A DNA stretch of 42,694 nt from DSAD01 sp036825155 (GTDB taxonomy: Bacteria; Desulfobacterota; Desulfomonilia; UBA1062): NCBI GenBank assembly GCA_036825155.1, contig DAISYU010000017.1:1-42694 (forward strand). The letters run 5' to 3'. The notes under the pieces are model-generated. The model was not told the origin of the DNA and did no database searches. It saw only the letters and a list, made by a program, of their open reading frames with translations. The position numbers and the translations under genes are program-made. Below, piece after piece: positions 31,365 through 41,009 of this stretch. Every line of letters starts with the position of its first letter. Position 1 is the first letter of the stretch.

Positions 31365-32456
31365 TTAGTATGGAGCTTGCTCCTTTAAGAAGGCAACCCG
31401 TTTGTTCGTTATCTCGTCTATGGAATTTGTCAGGGCCATGACATGAAATCCGCAATGCACGAGATATAACTCGGATCCAGGTATTTGTCTGGCTGCCAGC
31501 TGTGCATCCTCCACAGAGACATCGGCGTCATCTGTTCCATGGATAATCAGCGTGGGCGCCTGAATATCCTTCAGTGGGAGGTCTTTCACCTTCTGGAGCT
31601 GCGCTATATCGTTTTCCATGCCATCCTTGCGAAGCTCTCCCGGACTCATACTCTTCATCATATTCTTCAGCACCCCCACCCTGCGTTCATCTCTCATGAT
31701 ATCATCCATCAGTTTTTTCTGTGCATCCTTGTCCAGCGAACTTTCCATCTCGATCGTAGACATGCCAATGATCCGCGGGGCGATCTGCCCTGTAGAATCG
31801 GCGGCCCAAAGAAATGCATCGTCATACACAAGGTACCCGAAATACAGCTTCTCTCCCAAGTTATCAGAACTGATTTCCCATTTCCGGGTCACTGCACACT
31901 CAAGGATAAGGGCCCAGACTCTTTTCGGATATCTGACGGTAAAATATATTGCCGGCGGGCCGCCTGCCGAGTAAGCGAGCAAAGCAACACGAACAATGCC
32001 CAGGTTATCCAGAAGGGCTGCTGCTATATCTGCCTGTTCTTGAAATGTCCTGCCATCCTGAATAGGGGTACGGAGATATCCTGGCCTGGACCAGCTGATG
32101 ATACGAAAGCCTTTACCAAACATGTCGCTGAACAGTGCTGCTGTCTGGTCATATCCCCCGGGGCCTCCGTGCATAACCATCACATACGGACCGCCTTCTC
32201 CATCGATGGTGTATTCCACCGGCCCGAATTTTGTATATATGATCCTGCTGCCGGCAAAGAGTTCCTTTATCAGGGACTCCTTCCACGTGATATACGGACC
32301 ATAGTTCTCTCTGGCCCGCGCAAGGACCCGCCATTCGGGCAGTTCCTTTTCCCTGGCAGCCGAATCATAGATCTCCTGCTCGGTCATGCATGAAGTGGTG
32401 AGCAGAACAAAGAGAAAAAACAGTACCATGGTAAAACGAAAAACTATCTCTTTCAC
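31365..32456 (-). CDS. Alpha/beta-hydrolase lipoprotein
   Basis: 363 residues starting with GTG at 32456, nine bases after AGGAGG. The N-terminus is a lipoprotein signal (hydrophobic core, then L-T-T-S-C), so it is anchored in the envelope. The hydrolase fold is clear: oxyanion motif 'MHGGPGG', nucleophile serine in 'AYSAGGP' (A in place of the first G of GxSxG), acid in 'HGTDDADVSV' and histidine in 'CGFHVMA'. This is the proline iminopeptidase/epoxide hydrolase-like branch, substrate unknown. The 'HGGPGG' motif and lipid anchor suggest an esterase or peptidase acting in the periplasm. Its stop faces the stop of the oxidoreductase gene eight bases away. Confidence 0.85.
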   Translation of the reverse strand: MKEIVFRFTMVLFFLFVLLTTSCMTEQEIYDSAAREKELPEWRVLARARENYGPYITWKESLIKELFAGSRIIYTKFGPVEYTIDGEGGPYVMVMHGGPGGYDQTAALFSDMFGKGFRIISWSRPGYLRTPIQDGRTFQEQADIAAALLDNLGIVRVALLAYSAGGPPAIYFTVRYPKRVWALILECAVTRKWEISSDNLGEKLYFGYLVYDDAFLWAADSTGQIAPRIIGMSTIEMESSLDKDAQKKLMDDIMRDERRVGVLKNMMKSMSPGELRKDGMENDIAQLQKVKDLPLKDIQAPTLIIHGTDDADVSVEDAQLAARQIPGSELYLVHCGFHVMALTNSIDEITNKRVAFLKEQAPY

Positions 32457-32811
32457 AATAAGCGACCTCCTGGAATACTGATGCGCGGTATTACAATTGC
32501 GTAGCTTGGTTTAAGCAGAATACAGAAATAATCTTTTAAAGAGATCCCTGCAGCAGGCCCGGCCCAGTCCATGTAAAGAAAATAAGAGGATTTAATGTAT
32601 CGTCAAGTCAGTGCCATTTCAGGCAGTTACCAGTATCTATTCGTAAGAATTCGAGGTCAATGGTAATGAATATTAAAGATAATGAGGACTTAGGAATCTT
32701 GAAGAGGTCGCAGTCGTGAAGTTTTTTATTAGCCGTCCCTTCATGGAAGGGTGGTATTCAGGAACATCACGGGTTATAATTATACTTAAAAGATTTCAAT
32801 ATCATCAAAGG
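32457..32811. other. Divergent intergenic region
   Basis: 355 bases between the minus-strand hydrolase and the plus-strand patatin gene. It includes an alternative GTG start for the patatin gene at 32716 with GAGG eight bases upstream. It should hold the promoters of both genes; AT-rich patches lie near 32520-32540 and 32660-32690. No palindrome stands out. Confidence 0.4.
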
Positions 32812-35052
32812 ATGAATGCTATTGTGAGACGTGCGTTTCTGGGTATCTGGATTGGGTGCATGTCTATGATTCTTTTGTCTTCCGCCCTTCAAGCCCAGGA
32901 TGAAATCCCCTCCCCGGCAGCTCCTGGAAGACCGAAAATCGGCCTCGTTCTGAGCGGCGGCGGAGCCCGCGGCGCGACACATGTGGGGGTGATCCAGGTC
33001 CTTGAAGAACTCCGTGTACCCCTCGATTACATTGCAGGGACAAGTATGGGCTCTATCATCGGAGGCCTCTACGCTACAGGGACCCCGGTAGACGAATTGG
33101 AGAAACTCACCACCCGGATCGACTGGGAGAAGATATTTTCTGATACCGTCCCGCGGCGCAATCAGTTTTATCGGGATAAGGCCGACAAGGAGAACTACCT
33201 GATAGATATTGAGCTGGATGCCCGGCAAGGCCTTGCGCTTCCCAGGGGGCTTATCCCCGGGAAAAAGCTCGACCTGACTCTGCGTGCGCTGACCCTCGGT
33301 GCAGGAAACGATTACAATGAGTTTCCCATACCTTTTCGGGCGGTGGCCACCGATATGGAGACCGGAGAAGAAGTGGTACTGGGCAGAGGCGATCTCGCCA
33401 GGGCACTGCGGGCGAGCATGGCGATCCCGGTGGCCTTTTCACCGGTGGAAATTGATGGAAGGCTGCTCGCCGATGGCGGCATGGCGAGAAATCTCCCGGT
33501 GGATGTGGCGCGTCAGATGGGGGCTGATGTGATTATTGCCGTCAACATAGGGACTCCTCTGTATACCCGCGATGACCTTGACAATTTCCTCGCTATAACG
33601 GACCAGACAACAGGTTTCCTCACAAACAGAAACGTTGACGAGCAGATCACGACACTCATGCCATCGGATATTCTTATCACGCCTGATCTCAAAGACATTA
33701 CCACCGCAAGCTTCACCAGGATGAACCAGGCAGTGGAGATAGGCAGAAAAGCGGCGCTGGATGCTGCCGAAGAGCTGAGCAGGTATTCGCTCACCAAAGA
33801 AGAGTACCTCTCATTCAGGCAAGAACAGCTGAAGCGTTCAAAACGTCCCGACAAAATAGAATTCATCGAGATCAGGGAGACAGAGGTACTGAAAGCACAC
33901 ATCCTGAGCGGGTATCTGAAGCGGATCATGGAAAGGGCCAGGGGGAAACCTCCTGAAGCGGAAGTTCTTGCCCGGGACATATTCGAGATCTCCAAACGAG
34001 CCGATCTGGAGAATATCGATTTTCAGCTTGTCGAGCGAAATGGGAGACAGGGACTCATACTTGAACCCAGGGAAAAGGAACATGTCCAGCATACTATTGA
34101 AGCCGGTCTACAGTTGAGCAATGATTTTGAGGGCAATACTTCATATGACTTTCTCTTCAAATACACCATTACCCGAATAAACAGACTCGGGGCAGAGTGG
34201 AAGAACTCCTTCCAACTCGGTCAGCGGCGCAAGATCTTTACCGAGTTCTACCAGCCCCTCGAGACATCTGCATGGAGGCTCTTCGTTGCACCGTACGCCC
34301 AACACGATGCACATCCTTTCTATCTCTACGTGGACGATGAGAGGATCGCAGAGTATGAGAGAAGGGACCTGTTCGGCGGCGCCGACCTCGGTGTACAGCT
34401 CGCAGAATACGGAGAATTTCGTCTCGGTCTGCTGAAGGGCAGGACAAAGGTGAAACGAACCACGGGCGAACCCTCTCTCCCGGAAAACACGTTCGACATC
34501 GGTACGTACAAGGCGAGCTTTGTTCTCGACCAGCTGGACGACACTGGTTTCCCGAAAGAAGGCCTGCTTTTTGAGACAATATTTTATGCCGGACGGGTTC
34601 ACCTTGGCAGTGACGAGAACTATGATGTGCTCAAGGCGCTCCTGGTAAAGCCGGTTTCCATTGGCCGAAGCACCGTCATCCCACGATTCAGGTGGGAATC
34701 GGTGCTCACCAGCACCGACGAGTTCAACCAGGACTTCTTCCTCGGCGGGTTGTTCGACCTGTCCGGCACGGCGCCCAACCAGCTCTACGGACAGCAGATC
34801 CTGCTCGGTGAATTCGTCTACACGTTCAAGCTGTTGAAGGAAAAGGTGTTCGGCAACGATCTGTATCTGGGGGCTTCAATCGAGGCGGGCAATGCCTGGG
34901 AGAAACGCTCGCAGGTAAGCACAGGGGATCTCATCTATGCCGGGAGTGCATTTTTGGGCGCCGATTCGATCATCGGCCCCATATACCTTGGCTTCGGCCA
35001 TACCGATGAGGGTGACAGCGCGGCATATTTCTATATCGGAGCCCTCTTCTAG
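32812..35052 (+). CDS. Patatin-like phospholipase with POTRA and outer-membrane barrel (type Vd, PlpD-like)
   Basis: 746 residues from the ATG at 32812, chosen because it gives a normal signal peptide (basic 'MNAIVRRAF', hydrophobic core, 'ALQA-Q'); a GTG at 32716 would add 32 residues before it. The patatin domain has oxyanion motif 'GGGARG' (49-54), nucleophile S78 in 'GTSMG' and catalytic D221 in 'ADGGMARN'. A POTRA-like segment follows ('NIDFQLVERNGRQGL'), then an Omp85-type barrel of about 300 residues ending in 'FYIGALF' with the terminal phenylalanine used for barrel assembly. In PlpD this architecture puts a lipase at the cell surface. The lipid target is unknown. Confidence 0.9.
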   Translation: MNAIVRRAFLGIWIGCMSMILLSSALQAQDEIPSPAAPGRPKIGLVLSGGGARGATHVGVIQVLEELRVPLDYIAGTSMGSIIGGLYATGTPVDELEKLTTRIDWEKIFSDTVPRRNQFYRDKADKENYLIDIELDARQGLALPRGLIPGKKLDLTLRALTLGAGNDYNEFPIPFRAVATDMETGEEVVLGRGDLARALRASMAIPVAFSPVEIDGRLLADGGMARNLPVDVARQMGADVIIAVNIGTPLYTRDDLDNFLAITDQTTGFLTNRNVDEQITTLMPSDILITPDLKDITTASFTRMNQAVEIGRKAALDAAEELSRYSLTKEEYLSFRQEQLKRSKRPDKIEFIEIRETEVLKAHILSGYLKRIMERARGKPPEAEVLARDIFEISKRADLENIDFQLVERNGRQGLILEPREKEHVQHTIEAGLQLSNDFEGNTSYDFLFKYTITRINRLGAEWKNSFQLGQRRKIFTEFYQPLETSAWRLFVAPYAQHDAHPFYLYVDDERIAEYERRDLFGGADLGVQLAEYGEFRLGLLKGRTKVKRTTGEPSLPENTFDIGTYKASFVLDQLDDTGFPKEGLLFETIFYAGRVHLGSDENYDVLKALLVKPVSIGRSTVIPRFRWESVLTSTDEFNQDFFLGGLFDLSGTAPNQLYGQQILLGEFVYTFKLLKEKVFGNDLYLGASIEAGNAWEKRSQVSTGDLIYAGSAFLGADSIIGPIYLGFGHTDEGDSAAYFYIGALF

Positions 35053-35323
35053 GTATCATCGCGCCTTTAAAGTAATGGTTGATCCGCCGGCAAGTCTCAC
35101 AATCATACCGCCGTATCTCAATCACCCGATCATCTCAAAGATTTCTTTGACACTCACCAGTATAAGCTGATGGCAGCAAGTGCCCTGGCAAGAGTATCGA
35201 TTCTGACCACACGGCAGGAATATCTCCCAATCCGTTCATTCTTGAATCTTGTTGCTGATTTAACCCGTCCGCTTATTATATATGAAGAAGTATTGGTACA
35301 TATCAAATCCTTGGGAGAGACAT

Positions 35324-37165
35324 GTGAAGACACTGAATCATACATACAAAAAAGAATTTGAGGCATTTCTGCAGAAGGAACAGCATCTGGCACTCATGGT
35401 AAGGAGCCGGGCAGAGAGGTGGAGAGAGACCAAGATAGCCGTGAGGCACAAACCCTATGGAACCTGGATCTCGTACACCTGGGCGGACTTCGGCGAACAG
35501 ATCGACGCCGCTAGCAAGGGCCTGCTGGCCTTTGGTGTGGGCGAGTCCGAGATGGTGGGCATCTTCTCCCACAACCGGGTGGAATGGTCGATAGCGGATC
35601 TCGCCGCATTGAGCATCCGCGCTGTCTCTGTCCCCATTTACGGGACCGACTCACAGCAGGAGGCGAACTATATCATAGAAGATGCGCAGATCCGGATCCT
35701 GTTCGTGGAAAACCAGGACCAATACGACAAGGCTCATGCCATCCTGGCTGATTCCACCGTGCTGGAAAAGATTATCGTGTTCGACAAAACCGTGTCCATA
35801 GACAGGGGTGAGGGTATCATGTACTTCACCGATTTCCTGACAATGGGCCGTGCATCCGGCATGGAAGAAGAACTGGAGAAGAGACTGCACAGGCTCTCTG
35901 CAGAAGACCTTGCCACCCTCATTTACACATCGGGCACCACCGGCGATCCCAAGGGTGTGATGCTCAGCCACAGGAATATCCTGGCCATGATGTTCGATCC
36001 TGAAGGACACCTTACCCTGGGCGAAGACGATGTGAATCTTGCCTTTCTGCCCCTCTCCCACGTGTTCGAGCGGGCCTGGACGTACTTTATCTTCCTTAGA
36101 AGCGGCGAAAATCACTATTGCCATGACACAAAAAAGATCCTGGAATTTTTAAGGGAATCACGGCCCATGTACATGTGCAGCGTCCCCAGGATGTGGGAAA
36201 AGGTCTATGCAACGGTGATGGAGGGTTTGAGTAAAGCCTCACCCCTGAAGAAAAGGCTCTTTTTCTGGGCGCTTGAAGTGGGTGGCAGGGTTGCCGTGAG
36301 GAAACGGGACGAAAAACCCATTCCCCCTGTCCTGCTGGCGCAGTACGCCCTTGCAGACCGGCTGGTCCTGAAAAAGATCAAGGCCATTTTCGGCGGCCGG
36401 ACCGTGTTCTACAACGTGGGTGGGGCGGCGTTCTCAGCCGAGATTGCTGAATTCTTCTTCAAGGCAGGGGTCCTGCTGCTCCTCGGCTATGGCATGACCG
36501 AGTGTTTTCCCATCTGCATTGCCAATCAAACGCACAACAAATTCGGCACCAGCGGACCTGTCCTGCCCATGGTGAAGGTAAGGCTCTCAGACGAAGGTGA
36601 GATTCAGGCGCAAAGCCCAAGCATGATGATGGGCTACTACAACAAACCCGAGCTCACAAAAGAGGCCTTCACCCCTGACGGATGGATAAAGACCGGTGAT
36701 GTGGGAACCATCGACGACGAGGGCTATATTACCATCACCGACCGGATAAAAGACCTGATGAAGACCTCGGGAGGGAAATATATCGCACCTCAGAAGATCG
36801 AGATCCTGCTGAACGAAGACCTCTACATCGAGCAGTCGGCAGTGATCGGCAACGGCAGGAAATACGTCTCCGCACTCATCGTGCCCGCTTTTGACCAGCT
36901 GGAAAACTATGCGCGGGACCATGGTATACCCTTCACCTCCCATGAGGACCTTGTAACACGGCCTGAGATCGTAGACTTTTATCAGGAACGGATCGACCGG
37001 CAGACTGCCGCTTTGGGGCAGGTGGAAAAGATCAAGAGATTTACCCTGATCCCGCACGAGTTCACGCAGGATGCCAGAGAGATAACCCCGACGCAGAAGA
37101 TACGCAGGAAGGTCATCGATACAAACTACACCGACTTTATCGAAGCCATGTACAAGGGGGAATGA
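35324..37165 (+). CDS. Long-chain fatty acid-CoA ligase (AMP-forming), copy 1
   Basis: 613 residues from the GTG at 35324, chosen because GGGAG lies just upstream; the frame also opens at an ATG at 35282 without such a site. The AMP-binding motifs are intact: 'LIYTSGTTGDPKGVMLSH' (P-loop), 'GYGMTECFP', 'DGWIKTGDVG' and 'DLMKTSGGKYIAPQKIE' with the C-terminal lysine region. It belongs to the long-chain (FadD15-like) branch, activating fatty acids with ATP and CoA at the membrane surface. It faces a paralogue on the minus strand, with a strong hairpin between them. Confidence 0.93.
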   Translation: MKTLNHTYKKEFEAFLQKEQHLALMVRSRAERWRETKIAVRHKPYGTWISYTWADFGEQIDAASKGLLAFGVGESEMVGIFSHNRVEWSIADLAALSIRAVSVPIYGTDSQQEANYIIEDAQIRILFVENQDQYDKAHAILADSTVLEKIIVFDKTVSIDRGEGIMYFTDFLTMGRASGMEEELEKRLHRLSAEDLATLIYTSGTTGDPKGVMLSHRNILAMMFDPEGHLTLGEDDVNLAFLPLSHVFERAWTYFIFLRSGENHYCHDTKKILEFLRESRPMYMCSVPRMWEKVYATVMEGLSKASPLKKRLFFWALEVGGRVAVRKRDEKPIPPVLLAQYALADRLVLKKIKAIFGGRTVFYNVGGAAFSAEIAEFFFKAGVLLLLGYGMTECFPICIANQTHNKFGTSGPVLPMVKVRLSDEGEIQAQSPSMMMGYYNKPELTKEAFTPDGWIKTGDVGTIDDEGYITITDRIKDLMKTSGGKYIAPQKIEILLNEDLYIEQSAVIGNGRKYVSALIVPAFDQLENYARDHGIPFTSHEDLVTRPEIVDFYQERIDRQTAALGQVEKIKRFTLIPHEFTQDAREITPTQKIRRKVIDTNYTDFIEAMYKGE

Positions 37166-37262
37166 GAGAGTACGGAAACATCTCGCACGTACTGGTTTGT
37201 ATCAGGGAATTGCAGAGTGCACCGGATCTTGGTGCTGCAGCTGTTACGCCGGCAAGAAAATT

Positions 37263-37297
37263 CAGGGAGAGGTCATCACACCGATGACCTCTCCCTG
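37263..37297. terminator. Perfect 15-pair hairpin between convergent acyl-CoA ligase genes
   Basis: CAGGGAGAGGTCATC (37263-37277) and GATGACCTCTCCCTG (37283-37297) are exact complements around a five-base loop. It lies about midway between two convergent stops, so it probably acts on both transcripts. No long T-run flanks it on either side, so its efficiency as an intrinsic terminator is uncertain. Confidence 0.75.
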
Positions 37298-37349
37298 CGG
37301 TCTGCCTGACACCAGGATACGATCTAAAGTGAGATCTTAATACCGGGGA

Positions 37350-39161
37350 TCATTCGCCCGGATACATGCTTTCGATCTCGGATGCATATTTGGTATTGAT
37401 AACCCTGCGCTTGATCTTGAGTGTGGGGGTCAGCTCATCTGTTTCCTGCGACCATTCGGCATCCAGCAGCTTGAACTTGCGTATCTGTTCCACCCGTGCA
37501 TAGTGCTGCATGTTTGCGGAGATCTCTTCTTCAAAGAGCTTTATTACCTCAGGCTTTTCTATAAGCTCTTTTTTCGTGGCAAAGGAAATACCCTCGTTCC
37601 TTGCCCAGTTCTCAAGTTCGGGGAAGGCCGGCACGATCAGGGCCGAGAGATATTTCCTGTTATCGCCGATGATTGCCACCTGCTCGATATAGCCTGATGC
37701 CTTGAGGCTGTTTTCAATGTTCTGGGGGGAGATGTTTTTCCCTCCTGAGGTGACGATCAGGTCCTTGATGCGCCCGGTAATCTTCAGATACTCCTCGTCA
37801 TCTGTCTCACCGATGTCCCCAGTCCTGAAGAATCCGTCCTCGGTAAAGACCTCTTTCGTTGCATCCTCGTTCTTGTAGTATCCCATCATGACCTGGGGAC
37901 CCTTTATGAGCACCTCGCCGCCTTCGCCGATCTTGACGATGGTATCTTTCAGGGGCGGACCAACGGTCCCGGGTTTTATATGACCGGGCCGGTTTCCATG
38001 GGTCACCGGCGTGGTCTCACTCAGACCGTAGCCCTCGCACACCTTGATGCCCATGCCCAGGAAAAACTCGGCATCGCTTACCGAGAGCGGACCGCCTCCT
38101 GAGAGCGCAAAGCGAAGCCTGTCCATGCCGAGACCGGCCTTTAACTTGGAGAATATGATCTTGTCCGCCAGGTTGTACTGGAATGCAAAGAAGCCCTTTC
38201 TCGGGAGATCGTCACATATGTAGGGGAGATTCTTCTTTGCCAGATACATAGCCCACTTAAAGAGCATCCGTTTGATAAACGGTGCCTGTGAGACCTTTGC
38301 AACAATACCTGCATGGATTTTCTCGTACAGTCTCGGCACACTCACGATCAGGGTCGGCCTCACCTCCTGGAAATTGTTCAAAATCCTGGAGAAATCCTCG
38401 GCAAAGGCCACTGTCTTGCCGGCATTGAGTGCAGAGTAGTAACCTACTGTCCGCTCGAACGAATGGGACAGGGGAAGGAATGACAGCAGCGTGTGTTCTT
38501 CCTGAAAGAGTTCCGGGTCCACGGAATAGAGCTGGTTGACGTTTGAGATGAAATTGTGGTGCGAGAGCATTACACCCTTCGGATCTCCTGTTGTTCCCGA
38601 AGTATAGATGATGGTAGCCATATCCGATGGTTTTATGGACGTGAGCCGTTCTTCGAACACCCCGGTGTTGTCTGTCCCTTCACCCTGGTGCAAGGCCGTC
38701 TTCAGGTCAATGACATCACCGGCTGTTCCATCTACAGCATCGAAGGAGATGACCGCCCCAAGTCCGGGCAGGTTTTTCTTTACCTCCAGGACCTTGTCCG
38801 TGTGTTCCTTCTCCCCGGTGAAACACATCACGGAATCCGAATTCTCGATAATATACTGTGCCTCCAGGGCTGAATTGGTGGCATAGATAGGGACGTTCAC
38901 CGCTCCCACAGACAGGATTGCCAGGTCTGCAACCCACCACTCGTACCTGTTCGGAGAAAAAAGTGCCACCTTGTCGCCGCTTTTGATGCCCTGGGAGATC
39001 AGGAATGACGCAAGATTCCTCACCATTGTGTTCATCTCGTTCCAGGAGATGTTCTCATAGATGCTGTGTGAGTTCTTATATGCTACACACGCCTTTTCAC
39101 CCAGTTCGGAAACCCTGTTCTGAAAGATTGCTGCCATTGAAGTCTCTTGGTAGCTTGCCAT
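37350..39161 (-). CDS. Long-chain fatty acid-CoA ligase (AMP-forming), copy 2
   Basis: 603 residues from the ATG at 39161, ten bases after AAAGGAGGG. It has the same architecture as the plus-strand paralogue: 'IIYTSGTTGDPKGVMLSHHN', 'GYGLSETTPVTHG', 'GFFRTGDIG' and 'DLIVTSGGKNISPQNIE'. The two share motifs but differ widely elsewhere, so they are old paralogues rather than a recent duplication. The substrate chain length may differ. Roles in fatty acid oxidation or lipid remodelling are likely, but no beta-oxidation genes are in the window. Confidence 0.93.
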   Translation of the reverse strand: MASYQETSMAAIFQNRVSELGEKACVAYKNSHSIYENISWNEMNTMVRNLASFLISQGIKSGDKVALFSPNRYEWWVADLAILSVGAVNVPIYATNSALEAQYIIENSDSVMCFTGEKEHTDKVLEVKKNLPGLGAVISFDAVDGTAGDVIDLKTALHQGEGTDNTGVFEERLTSIKPSDMATIIYTSGTTGDPKGVMLSHHNFISNVNQLYSVDPELFQEEHTLLSFLPLSHSFERTVGYYSALNAGKTVAFAEDFSRILNNFQEVRPTLIVSVPRLYEKIHAGIVAKVSQAPFIKRMLFKWAMYLAKKNLPYICDDLPRKGFFAFQYNLADKIIFSKLKAGLGMDRLRFALSGGGPLSVSDAEFFLGMGIKVCEGYGLSETTPVTHGNRPGHIKPGTVGPPLKDTIVKIGEGGEVLIKGPQVMMGYYKNEDATKEVFTEDGFFRTGDIGETDDEEYLKITGRIKDLIVTSGGKNISPQNIENSLKASGYIEQVAIIGDNRKYLSALIVPAFPELENWARNEGISFATKKELIEKPEVIKLFEEEISANMQHYARVEQIRKFKLLDAEWSQETDELTPTLKIKRRVINTKYASEIESMYPGE

Positions 39162-39397
39162 TGAATTAAACCCTCCTTTGTAAAATACATACTCGTTGTC
39201 CTGACTGAACTGCAGCCTTCAAACAATCAATGATGCCGTCAAATTTTATTAGAGATATCATATTGTTGCACTGCATTCAATAATAGACATGAAATAACCT
39301 GCAGCCTTGAATAAAAGCAGGGCGGAGAATCAAAGAAAGACTCATGTACAGACGCTGCAGGCTCCTTCACAACGAACCAGCTGCCATAAATAGCCTG

Positions 39398-40975
39398 TTA
39401 GCCTTTATTCAACCTCCTGTACATTGCACGGTTATTCCTGTAGATCATCTTAAATTCCTTAAAAAGCCTGTCATAAGTCTTTGTGTTTGCCCTGTTCGGG
39501 TGGAAGATCCCTGTGTACTCCATGAGAGACGGTATATCGTCAAACGAGATCTCGCCGAGGCCCACCGAGGCGATCAACGCTGCCCCGCGCGCATTTGCCT
39601 GCAGCGGGTCTCTCACCTGCCGGATCTCCCTGCCCAAAACATCGGCAAAGATCTGGCACCACAGGTTCGACCTCGCACCGCCGCCCACTATACTTAAGGG
39701 ATCCATCTTTCTCTTTATGAACTTTTCCACATACCCCAGGGACCACCTCGTGTTATAGGCCACACCTTCCAGGAAGGCCCTCACCATGTGGTCAAAGGTG
39801 GTGGTCTTTGAGATATTGTACAGGCCAGCCCTCAAGCTCGTATCGTCCACAGGGGTCCGCTCTCCGTTGAGCCAGGGGGTGAAGATCAGATTGCAGCTTC
39901 CTGCAGGAACGCTGCCGGCAATCTCGTCGAGTCGTGCAAACGCATCGTCAGGGGGGTCCTGCCGGGTCACACCCGAGGTGCCGTACATGATGTTGTTGAT
40001 GAGAAAATCCAGGCACCCGCCGGCAATATCCTGCTCGTTGACACTCTGATACTTTCCCGGGATCGCTGTGGGGAATGAGGCGATGGAGTGGAGCACGTCG
40101 GTTTTCTTGAACGGGATGACACACTGCACCCAGGAAGAGGTTCCGATGTAGATATGCCCTTCATAGTCGCGGACCGCACCCGAGCCGATACAGGCAGCCT
40201 GATGGTCAGGCGATCCCATGACGACCTGTACACCGGGCCGAAGCCCGATCTCCTTTGCAACCGCAGGGGAGAGGGGCCCGAGGACATCGATTGATCTTTT
40301 CAGGGGAGGGAGCTTCTCCTTTTCGATCCCGGCCATGCGGATGAGCTCGTCATCATAGCGGATATGGTTGACGTCACGAATGTCGGTCAACCAGAATAGC
40401 TGCATTGAATCGTATGAAGCGGCAAAAGCCCCGGTAAGGCGGAGATTCAGGTAGTCCTTGCTCGGCAGGAACATGTGGGCCTTCTCATAGACTTTAGGAT
40501 ATTCATATTTTATGAGCAGGACATGGGCAATATCGTCCTTGCCCGAAAGTGTAGGCCCCCCTGCGGTCTTGGGAAGCCACTTGAGGATCTTGGGCAGACC
40601 GTATCCCATGATGCTGGGAAAGCCCTTCATGAGTTTTTTTACATACGGCGCCCCGCGGGAATCCATCCAGGTGAGAGAGTTCATGAGGTGATCGCCCTTT
40701 TCATCCACCGCAACCGTGCTGGAGAACGTGCTGGAGACGCACACGGCAATGATGTCAGCAGCATCTACGGACCGTTTCTCAACCAGCCTCTTTGCCGTAA
40801 TCCTCACCCCGTCCCACCAGTGGGCAGGATCCTGCTCCGCGCCCCCGCCATCGAGAAAGGTGATGGGTGTCCTGTAAAAATCGGAATCGATTACAGCACC
40901 TTTTGTAGAGATAATGGAGGTCTTGATACCTGAGGTGCCGTGGTCAATGGCCAGTACATACCTGTCATTGTTCAT
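39398..40975 (-). CDS. FGGY-family carbohydrate kinase (xylulokinase-like)
   Basis: 525 residues from the ATG at 40975, nine bases after GGGAG; upstream in-frame starts at 40996 and 41005 are less well supported. The ATP- and sugar-binding opening 'VLAIDHGTSGIKTSI' (D10), 'VMGSPDHQAACIGSG' with the likely catalytic aspartate, and 'GGGARSNLWCQIFADVLG' near the C-terminus are diagnostic of FGGY kinases. Overall similarity is to xylulokinases, but the family also phosphorylates glycerol, ribulose, erythritol and others, so the substrate is not assigned. It lies 34 bases after the saccharopine-dehydrogenase-like gene, in one probable operon. Confidence 0.9.
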   Translation of the reverse strand: MNNDRYVLAIDHGTSGIKTSIISTKGAVIDSDFYRTPITFLDGGGAEQDPAHWWDGVRITAKRLVEKRSVDAADIIAVCVSSTFSSTVAVDEKGDHLMNSLTWMDSRGAPYVKKLMKGFPSIMGYGLPKILKWLPKTAGGPTLSGKDDIAHVLLIKYEYPKVYEKAHMFLPSKDYLNLRLTGAFAASYDSMQLFWLTDIRDVNHIRYDDELIRMAGIEKEKLPPLKRSIDVLGPLSPAVAKEIGLRPGVQVVMGSPDHQAACIGSGAVRDYEGHIYIGTSSWVQCVIPFKKTDVLHSIASFPTAIPGKYQSVNEQDIAGGCLDFLINNIMYGTSGVTRQDPPDDAFARLDEIAGSVPAGSCNLIFTPWLNGERTPVDDTSLRAGLYNISKTTTFDHMVRAFLEGVAYNTRWSLGYVEKFIKRKMDPLSIVGGGARSNLWCQIFADVLGREIRQVRDPLQANARGAALIASVGLGEISFDDIPSLMEYTGIFHPNRANTKTYDRLFKEFKMIYRNNRAMYRRLNKG

Positions 40976-41009
40976 ATCGATCGCTCCCGTTTCCATGTAA
41001 ATCAATGGG

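Noticed and set aside
29944..31455. A 503-codon antisense reading frame inside the disulfide oxidoreductase/thioredoxin reductase gene
   Set aside because: It is a shadow of a clearly coding plus-strand gene, rich in Cys, His and Arg without any domain pattern.
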